Shown here: positions 46,722 to 56,760 of the stretch, one piece after another
Numbering within the stretch: position 1 is the first letter of the stretch
How the letters are laid out: the number at the start of each line of letters is the position of its first letter
NCBI GenBank assembly: GCA_905221605.1
Contig: CAJNDS010002329.1
Span: 424,206 to 488,205, forward strand
DNA: 64,000 nt
Direction: 5' to 3'
Origin: Symbiodinium natans
Lineage: Eukaryota > Sar > Dinophyceae > Suessiales > Symbiodiniaceae
Position numbers and translations under genes: made by a program
Notes under the pieces: generated by a model
The model's database searches: none
Seen by the model: only the letters and a program-made list of their open reading frames with translations
Told to the model about the DNA's origin: nothing

Positions 46722-47852
46722 GTCTGCAGTGAATGATTCTCAAAGGCCAATGCAGATTGTCTTCGCAACTGCTCTAGCTCTGCACTTGGCATCACTTAGC
46801 CCTTTGCTCGAGCATGATCCATTGGACTTGCAAGCTGCATTCCAAGCGACTTCGCCAGGTGTCGTGCAACATGGCGGGTGGATTTGTCGCGTTTCTGTAG
46901 AAGCCTGCAGTCAGCTCCACGCAAGCCAGTTCACCGCAATGCCAGGATGCGCATCAATCTTCCGGATGGCCCCCTGGCCTTCCCGCATGAGCATGATGAA
47001 CTCTGATCGTAGCCCGCGTGCTGCATGACAGAACTGCTGATCCATGTGTGCTTGCAAAAACTACTACAATATATACATATATATATATACTACAATCAGG
47101 CAGCCTTCAGATACTTCCAGGTGCTTCAATACTACTTGTATTGAGACGTTTCATGGCTCAGCTTCGGCATGCCAATGCATGCTCCAGTGGATTCGACAAA
47201 TTTCGAGTTGATATGGCACAGAAGTGCAGAACCATCGGCATCGGAGTTAGACACCTTGCAGCAGGCTGAACCGAAAGCAACAGTGCATATTCGCAGAGGG
47301 TGTACTCTCGACGCTGTGTGTGTGTGAAGAAGCTGACCATACGGGCCCTTGCTAGCGGGTGTCTGGACAGCACAAGGACTGTCTCTGAAGCCGTCTAAGG
47401 CGAGTGGCGGATCGACATATGTAGCGGCAGAAAGACACCGAATCCAGAGCACTGGCAGAAGCGAAACAGTTGCTCAAGCCGCTTGTGTGGAAGAGTTCGC
47501 GAATATTCAATTTCACGAACAGTCACCATCCATACATGCTTCTTTGCGCAAGCTGAACCTGCTATGCAGCCCAAACTGTCATCTACTTGCCCATGCTGAG
47601 GCTCAGCGAGCTGTTACGGTCAACTGCATGAGAAGGCATTCTCTGCTTAACAAATTGTTTTGCGATTTGTCTTCTCGGCGCACAAGCAAACCAGCATCCT
47701 TGTTGGTCAGAGAGACAGAGAGATGACATCATTAAGTTCTAGAGTAAGGTGGCAACTCCGAGTACGCGTTGATGCTTTACAGGTGCGCTTCAGCTGGGAA
47801 AGCCTGGTCGTGCTATCAGTAACATCCGCATGTCTTCGGCGCTGTTTTCGCC
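46722..47852. other. Unassigned; short AT repeat
   Basis: May include 3' exons of the preceding gene (a frame around 46790-46860 reads LLEHDPLDLQAAFQATSPG). A TATATACATATATATATATAC tract is at 47069-47090. Nothing else recognised before the aminopeptidase gene. Confidence 0.35.
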
Positions 47853-50239
47853 ATGGAGCAAGCTTTCGTGCAGATTCCCTTTGGGAGTCGCAGGATAAGT
47901 GCAGTGGGCGCAACAGGCTCACCAGGCTCAGCGCCTAGACAAGAAGTATGCAAGGCATGCAGAGTTTCCGCATGGTGGTTGCCGGTTGCGCTCGGATCGT
48001 GTGGCTTCGGCGGCTACAAGTCCAGGGTCGGGAGAGTGCCATTGAAGTGTTTGAGGGCACTTTCCACAAGAGATCCTGTTAAGAGGGGCGAAATACTTCC
48101 TGCACAGCCGGTGCCGGAGGGGATCGTTGCACCACCTTATGTCGCCGATCCAGATCAAGTCCGTGGCTGGTGGAACTCACGAATCGAACGCAAGACCGAT
48201 CGTGATGTTGAGGCAATGAAGTCTGCTGGACAGCTGGCACATGCTGCCTTGGATCTTGCAGCAGATCTAATTCGTCCCGGCATAACGACTGAGCAGATGG
48301 ACAAGGAGATACACACCTTTATTTGTGATCATGGAGCCTACCCCAGCGATCTCCAGTATAAGGGCTTTCCGAAGAGTGTCATGATCAGCATCAACGAGGC
48401 TCCGATCTGAGAAGGTTTTTCCGAATCTGCTCCTTGGTGCCAATCGTTGGGAAAGCATTGTGAAAGCTCAGGTGATCTGCCATGGTATTCCAGATTGCCG
48501 CGAGCTGGAGGATGGCGATTTGGTGAATGTAGATGTCACGCTGTACCGGCATGGTTTCCATGCAGATACTGCACGTACTTGGATGTGTGGTCAAGCAGAT
48601 GCAGCAGGCGCCGACTCTCCTGGTGGTTGCAGGTTAGCACAGCACGACATAGCACATCCCTCGTTCGGAATAAAGCGCGGTTCAGGATCTGCTGCAAGCG
48701 GTTTGTCCTTCCGATATATTCAGCTCCTACTGGTCCTAATGACTCGACAGAGGTCGGCTCGATTAAGTGGCATGAATGCGCATGGTGCAAAGAGTTGCAA
48801 AGAGGTAGGAAAACTTGGCAGAAAATTTGTTGTAAGCCCTCGCTGCCCTTGTTGTGGCCTGCACCGCTTCAATCCCTGCCTGCAAGTTGTTGTCGAGGCT
48901 GATGCCAAGAAATCGCAACACCTACTTGCAAAACGAGCGAAAACTAGAATTGAGTATTGGCTGCAAGCCCGGAGCCACAGTATGACCCGGTAAAAAAGTG
49001 CAAGTTGCTTGTCTCGGAATCAGAGGATTCGCGCAGAATCGTTTCCGAGTCCCTGGCCGCATCAATCACGACCTCCAGCACCTGTCAGGCGAGCGTCTTG
49101 TTGCAGCAACCCGCGAGGCCGAGAGCGGAGTCGAAGCTGCAGCGCACAGGACTTTGCAAGACATGGCAGGACATCACGAAACCGTTAAACCGTAACCCTT
49201 TGGTCTGCAGGCCTTGGATGCTGCTGTCGCTGTTTGCGGTCCCGGAGCCCCTTTGAAAGCCATCGGTGATGCAGCCAGCCGCCCTTGTTCAGCTAAGAGT
49301 GTTGGGAGGGTGCTAAGGTACGAGACGGGGATGCAGATGGATGAAGCACGATGACTTTGCTGCCTCGTGCTAGGTAGCAGACATTGCTGAGCGCGAAAGC
49401 TTCGGCATTGTGAAGACCCTCGTCGGACATGGAATCGGAGAGTTCTTTCACGGAGTTCCACAGGCCGCAACAATGTTACTCTCATGATGCCTCAGACCAA
49501 TATTAGTCGCCTGCACCTGCTGAACCAGTTTCCTGCGAGGCTGCTACAGTCTAGAGCTATCGAGTGGCAAGAAAATGATCTTGTTTTAAGAGCTGCATTG
49601 GCAGATCTTTCACTGCCGCAACAGCGACAACCGAAAGATGCAGGAGACTGCTTGCATTTGCCCGCCTATGTCGGCCATTTTGTCCGGCGCTACGACTGTT
49701 AGTGATCGGTGATAGTTGCGAGGCAAGGCTTCACCCTGCGACCACAGAATGTCAACAAGCTGCATCGTCCAGCCCAGATTAAGCCCTAGATCACCAAGTC
49801 GGCCAAGTCGGCAGTTGCATCGTAGCCCCCCTGCGCATTGCAGGAAGGCACAACCTTCACCATCGAGCCAGTTCTGACCGAAGGCACGGCACTACGTCAT
49901 TTGCCAGCAAAACGACGTTATTTTGGTACCTCAGTATACAAGTCCAGAAGTCCACTGAAGGCTCTCCGGAGTGGTTCACGTGGGAAGATGGATGGACGGT
50001 TGCGACATCCGATGGAGGTCGAGCGGCCCAGCCCAAGTCTCGGAGTGTCCTACAAGCAGAATGTGGGAAATGCATCTGGCATATGCAACATGTCCAACCA
50101 TGATCAACCCTGATCAACTATGATCAACCATGATCAACCATATGCAGCATGGGGCTATTTGAGGTTTGAGCACACAGTGCTGATCACAGCCAAAGGCTGC
50201 GAGGCGACCTGCAGTTCTCTCACTTTGACACGCAGCTAG
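47853..50239 (+). CDS. Methionine aminopeptidase, type I (9 exons)
   Basis: Removes initiator methionine from new proteins; a metallo-peptidase of the M24 pita-bread fold. Exons: 47853-48398, 48472-48607, 49089-49117, 49211-49277, 49378-49463, 49605-49643, 49844-49883, 49961-50030, 50164-50239 (1089 nt, 362 residues, in frame). Family landmarks run in order: GEILPAQPVPEGIVAPPYV, RPGITTEQMDKEIHTF, HGAYPSDLQYKGFPKSV, ICHGIPD (His186), VNVDVTLYRHGFHADTARTW (Asp203, Asp214), VGHGIG (His277), HGVPQIFHCRNSDNRKM, FTIEP (Glu309), DGWTVATSDGGRAAQFEHT (Glu340). All five metal ligands and the substrate His are present. Seven introns begin GC and one GA (49644-49843); none is GT. The intron 4 acceptor is uncertain by 3 nt. 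The roughly 110-residue N-terminal extension with a hydrophobic patch suggests an organellar or MetAP1D-like form, but localisation is a guess. Confidence 0.92.
50101..50140. repeat. 10-bp tandem repeat TGATCAACCA x4 in an intron
   Basis: TGATCAACCC, TGATCAACTA, TGATCAACCA, TGATCAACCA, preceded by a degenerate TGTCCAACCA. Each unit holds the palindrome TGATCA. It lies in the last intron of the methionine aminopeptidase gene, 23 bp before the final exon. Confidence 0.9.
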
Positions 50240-51621
50240 CGGGCATTCGGAAGACTGGTAGCGAGTTAACTTGACGCAGCGTTGCTGACATGGATCGCTT
50301 GCAAAAGCTGACGCGAACGAATCCAGGTTCTGACTTGATGGCGAGATGCCGCCGCACGGCCCCTATGTGCCCGGGAGTAAGCTCAGCTGGGGTGGGGGGA
50401 CCGACCAGATGGCCGACCACAGTGCACCTCGACTCTCAGAACATTGTGCCTCTCATCACTGAGGTGATTCTGAGAGCAGGAGCTGCTTGCTGCCGCATCG
50501 CAGTTTTCTCCATACGGTATTGTGGCAGCGGCAGCGCAGATGCTCAAAAGCAGCGTTGTTTTGTTTAACGAGGGGCTTTTGTTGGGTGTCGCAAGGCTCT
50601 GCTACATGATTTCGAGTGTCATCTGGTATCCAGACAAGTTGAACGGGGTAGCTGCTAAGTAGAGGGGCATGCAGACAGACATGAGCCATGATAGACAAGA
50701 TGATGGACACACAGTACAGTGCTTTCTGCAACTTCGATGGTTTCATATTGACTGATGCGTGCACATCCATCCTCTTTGGTCGCTGGAACAAGTAGCACGA
50801 GAGGAGCCTGTGTGAGCCATCGGCTGTTAGCAACTTGAAGGTGAGCTTTCTGGCCTTGTGTGGGAAGTTGCAGTGGCATGGGTCCTGCAGCAATTGCTAA
50901 TACCACCAGCACCACCTTCCACCATCACACACGCTCAGCAAAGCCTTCCACGGATTTGACCCACAACAGGAACTTACATGATTGAGAGGTTTGTCCAGGG
51001 TGTTGCAGTTCGCCCTTCATAGGAGGGGATGAATGGCTGAATTAATTTGAATGACGGGAGCTAACTTGCATGAATTAGCTCGGCTTTGGAGTAGTTCTGC
51101 TGTTGAACATCTCTTCAATCTCTTCAGGCAACATTCATCCTAGAAAGCTTGAGAGAGAGTCCTTGTATCCCACATTAGGGAAGCAGTATCGAGATCGCTT
51201 CTATTGTTTTGAATCCGCTTTGCAATAGAGGCGCACTCTGTGTTGCAAAGCAATGCAATCCAGGCTACCGGGCTAGAATCAAGCCTCACCCGCGGTCTTC
51301 ACAAATCTTCAGGGGGAAGGAGGAACCGCCCACATTGCTAGCAATCCGTGGATATCCGTGGTGCCCTTGCCTCAACATGGCTCGAACGTTGTGGTCACGC
51401 ACAGAAACGGTTGTCAAGCTTCTTATGTGCTTTAACGGATACTTTGGGATACCTTGGACGCAAGCAGGTCCCAAACATTGCGTTCCCTGGCTTCACCCCA
51501 AGAGTGGAGAACATATTAAAAGTGGTGATGACCACAGTATCATGCCACCATACGCCACCACTTCCTCACGAATACATCCGGCAGCTTCAGTCACAGCATT
51601 GCAGGGGTTTCTTCCGCGCTC
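50240..51621. other. Intergenic; nothing recognised
   Basis: Overlapping frames on both strands without motifs (for example 50456-50893 -, 51209-51655 +). It separates the aminopeptidase from the membrane-protein gene. Confidence 0.4.
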
Positions 51622-53124
51622 ATGGAGCAAGCCCTTGGCCAGCGACAAGTGCTGATCTTGGGATGTCTCTTCCTGTCAGCATCCTCCGACCAGTTCGTCT
51701 GCGATACGCCTACTTGCGCCCGACATGGCACATGGCAGCCAGCTCCTTTTCCCAACTCAACGGACGTGTGCAATGATCTTCAGATCAGAGCGCTGCAAGC
51801 ATTTGTCGGCGAGGCGCCCCAGCTGTGTCGAGAGTGGGCTGCCAATGGGCTCGGAGTGTGGGCTGATTGCCGCAAGTCCTATTGCCAGACCTTGGGAGAC
51901 CTTGCCGCAAACTTGTCGCATGCCGGTACAAACCTTTACTACGGAGGCGATGAATGTCGACCTCTAGTGAACTTCAACCAGACGCTTTGCGAAACTGTTT
52001 ATCGCGATGCTGACGGCTTTTGCGAGTGTTTCTGTCCTACCCTGGGCTTGCTACAAGTCCCCAGCGTCGGGGGCTGCGAGTCCAAGATCTTCGAGTTTCT
52101 ATTCCTTGGCCGACGGGGCTTTGAGCTCAGTCAGAAGTATGCGCTCAGTGGCTATTGCGCAAGCTTCTTGTGTGAGTTCCTGAACAAGCTAGGGGAGCCT
52201 GATCCACCCTTCCCTATTGAAGGCTTGCCAGCAAAGTGCAAGGCCTTGGATTTGCCATGGCGAGTCGACGCTTGTGTAGAGTTGATCTCGCGGCAGCCAT
52301 ATGACCCAGAAGGCTGGACGCCACCACATCCAGAAGACAACATTTTGGAATGTGTTGATGGAACTACACATGAAGTTGACATACGCCACGCTGATACCTG
52401 GGAAATATGCAACCAGCACGACTCCAGATGGCGATGTCCCTTGAACTTTCCAGTGATGTGCAAAGACCCATATGCATGCAATGGTGACCACTGTTGTGTA
52501 GAGACGGCGGCCGATTGTCCGTCAGGTGAGAGGGTGGCGTCTCCCATGCTTAGCCTAGAGCTGCCGGAATGGATTGGCCGTTTCCCGCCCGACATGATTG
52601 AACAGCTGCGCACTAGCACTAGTTTGGATGCATATTCCCAGTTTCTTGCAAACTTGGGCACAACATCGTTGGCACCGAGTTTTGCTCAACAAATCTCGGA
52701 CTATGCCTGGGCCGGGAGTGCAATGTTGGTCGCCATTGGACTAACCTGCTCGTGCTTGGCCTGCTACTATATGGGCGTGATAAACACAGGCTACATTCGA
52801 AAAGTGGTTCTTGGACCAGCGCGTCTTCTGAATGCCTACCATGCAGACCCAGTCACATTCTTCGCATCCGGGAATTTGCCCCGCAACAAGAAAAGGGAAG
52901 CACCTCTCCCTCCAATGAGGCCTGTGCATGAAATCGAGGAGGAGCGGAAAGACAACGAAGCTTGCGCAGCACTTGAGGATGCTTGGGACATCGCTATGCT
53001 GAAAGGCATGCGGCATTTGGTAAGCAAAGCCAACGACCCAGACCCCTTCCAAGCTAAGCTGCTGCGTGATGCCATCTCAATCACGCGGGCCAGGGGTCTC
53101 CAGGCAGAGCATTTTTGTTGTTGA
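51622..53124 (+). CDS. Cysteine-rich type I membrane protein, 500 residues, uninterrupted
   Basis: A single continuous frame. It has an N-terminal hydrophobic signal (VLILGCLFLSAS), a long ectodomain with many Cys (CDTPTCARHG, CRKSYCQTL, CETVYRDADGFCECFC, CNGDHCC) and N-glycosylation sequons (NST, NLS, NQT). A membrane helix follows at about residues 364-388 (AGSAMLVAIGLTCSCLACYY), then a basic stop-transfer (GYIRK) and a roughly 100-residue cytoplasmic tail with a PLPPMRP proline motif and charged helices (HEIEEERKDNEACAALEDAW, LLRDAISITRARGL). The ectodomain, tail and topology fit a surface receptor or adhesin, but I recognise no named domain. Lack of introns contrasts with the intron-dense neighbours. 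The ATG chosen is the one before the signal peptide; a 3' exon beyond HFCC cannot be excluded. Confidence 0.8.
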   Translation: MEQALGQRQVLILGCLFLSASSDQFVCDTPTCARHGTWQPAPFPNSTDVCNDLQIRALQAFVGEAPQLCREWAANGLGVWADCRKSYCQTLGDLAANLSHAGTNLYYGGDECRPLVNFNQTLCETVYRDADGFCECFCPTLGLLQVPSVGGCESKIFEFLFLGRRGFELSQKYALSGYCASFLCEFLNKLGEPDPPFPIEGLPAKCKALDLPWRVDACVELISRQPYDPEGWTPPHPEDNILECVDGTTHEVDIRHADTWEICNQHDSRWRCPLNFPVMCKDPYACNGDHCCVETAADCPSGERVASPMLSLELPEWIGRFPPDMIEQLRTSTSLDAYSQFLANLGTTSLAPSFAQQISDYAWAGSAMLVAIGLTCSCLACYYMGVINTGYIRKVVLGPARLLNAYHADPVTFFASGNLPRNKKREAPLPPMRPVHEIEEERKDNEACAALEDAWDIAMLKGMRHLVSKANDPDPFQAKLLRDAISITRARGLQAEHFCC

Positions 53125-53332
53125 GTTTTGCTGGCTCCCACAGAAGTACTGCAAACGACAACAAGTACCAACACGGACACCCTAGCGACATTCACTCGGC
53201 ATCCGGCAGGCTCGCGCAAGCGTCGCAGAAACTCTTCGGAAAGGGGAGTGGCTCAGCTGCATTGCAGCCGAATGATGCCGATAGAAGTTAATAACTAGTG
53301 TAGAACAAAGGGATTGAACGTACAATACTGGA

Positions 53333-53363
53333 TACACACACACACACATATATATATATATAT
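53333..53363. repeat. CA then TA microsatellite
   Basis: CACACACACACACATATATATATATATAT, followed by T-rich DNA and a C8 run (53392-53399). Confidence 0.9.
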
Positions 53364-53425
53364 TTATTATTTTTTTTTTGTTTTTAAAGCTCCCCCCCCA
53401 TGATCCACACATTTGACCTCGGGAA

Positions 53426-53602
53426 GGGGGGGGGGGGCTCCCAGAACTCCAGGCTCCAGATTTCCAGAGTGTATCTGGAGTGCCGGGTCCCGGACTGCAG
53501 ACTCCAGATTTCCAGAAGGAATCTGGAGTACCGGGGCCCTGGAAATCTGGAGTCTTAAGTCCGGGGCCCTGGAAATCCGGAATCTCATACTGTTTAATGG
53601 AA
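53426..53602. repeat. G12 run and inverted-repeat (hairpin) block
   Basis: A G12 run (53426-53437) is followed by CTCCAGATTTCCAG at 53454-53467 and again at 53502-53515, with its exact complement CTGGAAATCTGGAG at 53539-53552. Extended, GACTCCAGATTTCCAG (53500-53515) pairs over 16 bp with 53539-53554 around a 23-nt loop. CCGGGGCCCTGGAAATC is repeated at 53531 and 53561. It may be the edge of a mobile element or a foldback structure. Confidence 0.75.
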
Positions 53603-53682
53603 ACGAAGGTATACGTACATGCATGTGTACTGTATATCTGCTATGCCATACAACAACATCGACGTACAAGATGATACATTTG

Positions 53683-56600
53683 GTCAAGCGCCTTGGCTAA
53701 AACCCGAAACCATACAAATCCTGCATCTGAAGCCCCGACGGGTTTTTGGTTTAAGGTTTAGAATTTAGTAGGGCTTGAGGTTCCGGATTTGTTGTTTAGG
53801 ATTTGGGTTTAGTGTTTAGTGTTTAGGGTTTCGTGTGTAGGGTTTAGTGTTTCATATTTAGGGGTTAAGTGTTGAGGGTGTAGTGGTTAAGTCTTGAGGG
53901 TGTAGTGGTTAAGTGTTTAGGGTTTAGTGTTTAGGGTTGAGCGTTTAACTGTTTAGGGTTTAGTGTTAAGTATTTGGGGTTTTGTGCTAAGGGCGTAGGG
54001 TTAAGTTTTTAGGGCTAGTGTTTAGGGTTTAGAGCTCAGTGTTTAGGGTTTAGTGTTAAGGGTTTCGGGTTTGATTTTTTGGGTTTAGGGTTTCGGGCTT
54101 AGGGACTTGGAGAATATCCATCAAACACCTCTGTTTTGCGTTTCTTTCTGGGTTGACCTATTGATGTTTTCAAAAAATGCAACGGAATAGGGTTTAGTGT
54201 TTACGGCTCAGGGTTTGGTGTTTAGTGTTGAGGGTTTCGTATTTGGTTTTTGTTTTCAAAGGTTGAGGGTTTAGTTTTTGGGTTTAGGGCCAAGTGACTT
54301 GGATAGTATCTAAAACCCTAACCCCGACTGGTTTTTGGTTTGGGGTTCAGGGTTTTAGTGTTTAGGGTTTAGGGTTCAGGATTTGTTGTTTCGAGTTTAG
54401 GGTTTAGTGTTTAGTGCTTAGGGTTTAGTGCTTAGGTTTCAGGGTTTAGTGCTTTGTGTCTAAGGTTTAGATTTCAGGGTTTAGGCTGAGTTTAGGGTTT
54501 AGGGTTTAGTTTTTGGGCTTAGGGTTTGGGGTCAAGCGCCTTGGCTAAAACCTTAAACCATACAAAGCCTAAACACCAAAACCCAACCCTAAGCATCTGA
54601 AACCCCGACGTGTATTTGGTTCAAGGTTTAGATTCAGAAGGGCTTGAGGTCCGGATTTGTTGTTTAGGATTTGGGGTTTAGTGTTTAGGGTTTCGTGTGT
54701 AGGACTTAGTGTTTCATATTTAGGGTTAAGTGTTGAGGGTGTAGTGGTTAAGTGTTTAGGGTTTAGTGTTTAGGGTTGAGTGTTTAACTGTTTAGGGTTT
54801 AGTGTTAAGTATTTGGGGTTTTGTGCTAAGGGCGTAGGGTTAAGTTTTTTGGGCTAGTGTTTAGGGTTTAGAGCTCAGTGTTTATTATAGGGTTTAGTGC
54901 TCAGTGTTTAGCGTTTAGTGTTAAGGGTTTCGGGTTTGATTTTTGGGGTTCAGGGTTTCGGGCTTAGGGACTTGGAGAATGTCCATCAAACACCTCTGTT
55001 TTGCGTTTCTTTCTGGGCTGACCTATTGATGTTTTCAAAAAATGCAACGGAATAGGGTTTAGTGTTTACGGTTCAGGGTTTGGTGTTTAGTGTTGAGGGT
55101 TTAGTATTTGGTTTTTGTTTTCAAAGGTTGAGGGTTTAGTTTTTGGGTTTAGGGCCAAGTGACTTGGATAGTATCTAAAACCCCAACCCCGACCGGTTTT
55201 TGGTTGTGGGTTCAGGGTTTTAGTGTTTAGGGTTTAGGGTTCAGGATTTGTTGTTTCGGGTTTAGGGTTTAGTGTTTAGTGCTTAGGGTTTAGTGCTTAG
55301 GTTTCAGGGTTTAGTGCTTTGTGTCTAAGGTTTAGATTTCAGGGTTTAGGCTGAGTTTAGGGTTTAGGGTTTAGTTTTTGGGCTTAGGGTTTGGGGTCAA
55401 GCGCCTTGGCTAAAACCTTAAACCATACAAAGCCTAAACGCCAAAACCCAACCCTTAGCATCTGAAACCCCGACGGGTATTTGGTTTAAGGTTTAGATTC
55501 AGAAGGGCTTGAGGTTCCGGATTTGTTGTTTAGGATTTGGGGTTTAGTGTTTAGGGTTTCGTGTGTAGGGTTTAGTGTTTCATATTTAGGGTTAAGTCTT
55601 GAGGGTGTAGTGGTTAAGTGTTTAGGGTTTAGTGTTAAGGGTTGAGTGTTTAACTGTTTAGGGTTTAGTGTTAAGTATCTGGGGTTTTGTGCTAAGGGCG
55701 TAGGGTTAAGTTTTTTGGGCTAGTGTTTAGGGTTTAGAGCTCAGTGTTAATTATAGGGTTTAGTGCTCAGTGTTTAGGGTTTAGTGTTAAGGGTTTCGGG
55801 TTTGATTTTTGGGGTTTAGGGTTTCGGGCTTAGGGACTTGGAGAATATCCATCAAACACCTCTGTTTTGCGTTTCTTTCTGGGCTGACCTATTGATGTTT
55901 TCAAAAAATGCAACGTAATAGGGTTTAGTGTTTACGGTTCAGGGTTTGGTGTTTAGTGTTGAGGGTTTAGTATTTGGTTTTTGTTTTCAAAGGTTGAGGG
56001 TTTAGTTTTTGGGTTTAGGGCCAAGTGACTTGGATAGTATCTTAAACCCTAACCCCGACTGGTTTTTGGTTTGGGGTTCAGGGTTTTAGTGTTTAGGGTT
56101 TAGCGTTCAGGATTTGTTGTTTCGGGTTTAGGGTTTAGTGTTTAGTGCTTAGGGTTTAGTGCTTAGGTTTCAGGGTTTAGTGCTTTGTGTCTAAGGTTTA
56201 GATTTCAGGGTTTAGGCTGAGTTTAGGGTTTAGGGTTTAGTTTTTGGGCTTAGGGTTTGGGGCCAAGCGCCTTGGCTAAAACCTTAAACCATGCAAAGCC
56301 TAAACGCCAAAACCCAACCCTAGCATCTGAAACCCCGACGGGTATTTGGTTTAAGGTTTAGATTCAGAAGGGCTTGAGGTTCCGGATTTGTTGTTTAGGA
56401 TTATTTGGGGTTTAGTGTTTAGGGTTTCATATGTAGGGTTTAGTAGGGTTTAGGGTTAAGTGTTGAGGGTGTAGTGGTGAAGTGTTTAGTGTTTAGGGTT
56501 GAGTGTTTAACTGTTTAGGGTTTAGTGTTAAGTGTTTGGGGTGTTGTGCTGAGGGCTTAGGGTTAAGTTTTGAGGGTTAGTGTTTAGGGTTTAGTGCTTA

Positions 56601-56760
56601 GTGTTTAGGGTTTAGTGTTGAGGGTTTCGGGTTTGGTTTTTGGGGTTTAGGGTTTCGGGCTCAGGGACTTGGATAAAATCTATCAAACATCTCTGGTTTG
56701 CGTTGCTTTCTGTGCTGACTATTGATGTTTAATAACAGCAACGCAATTCGGTACCCAGGA
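53683..56760 (+). repeat. Composite telomere-like satellite, about 865-bp unit, 3.5 copies
   Basis: The landmark GTCAAGCGCCTTGGCTAAAA starts units at 53683, 54531, 55396 and (one mismatch) 56262, spacing 848, 865 and 866 bp. Each unit contains drifted GTTTAGTGTTTAGGG text. It also has a conserved non-telomeric block (CATCAAACACCTCTGTTTTG at about 54118, 54983, 55848, diverged at 56683) and short stretches where the CCCTAAA strand switches to + (for example TAAAACCCTAACCCCGAC near 54310 and CCAAAACCCAACCCTAAGC near 54575). The fourth unit is shortened and the array fades at about 56760. Confidence 0.92.
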
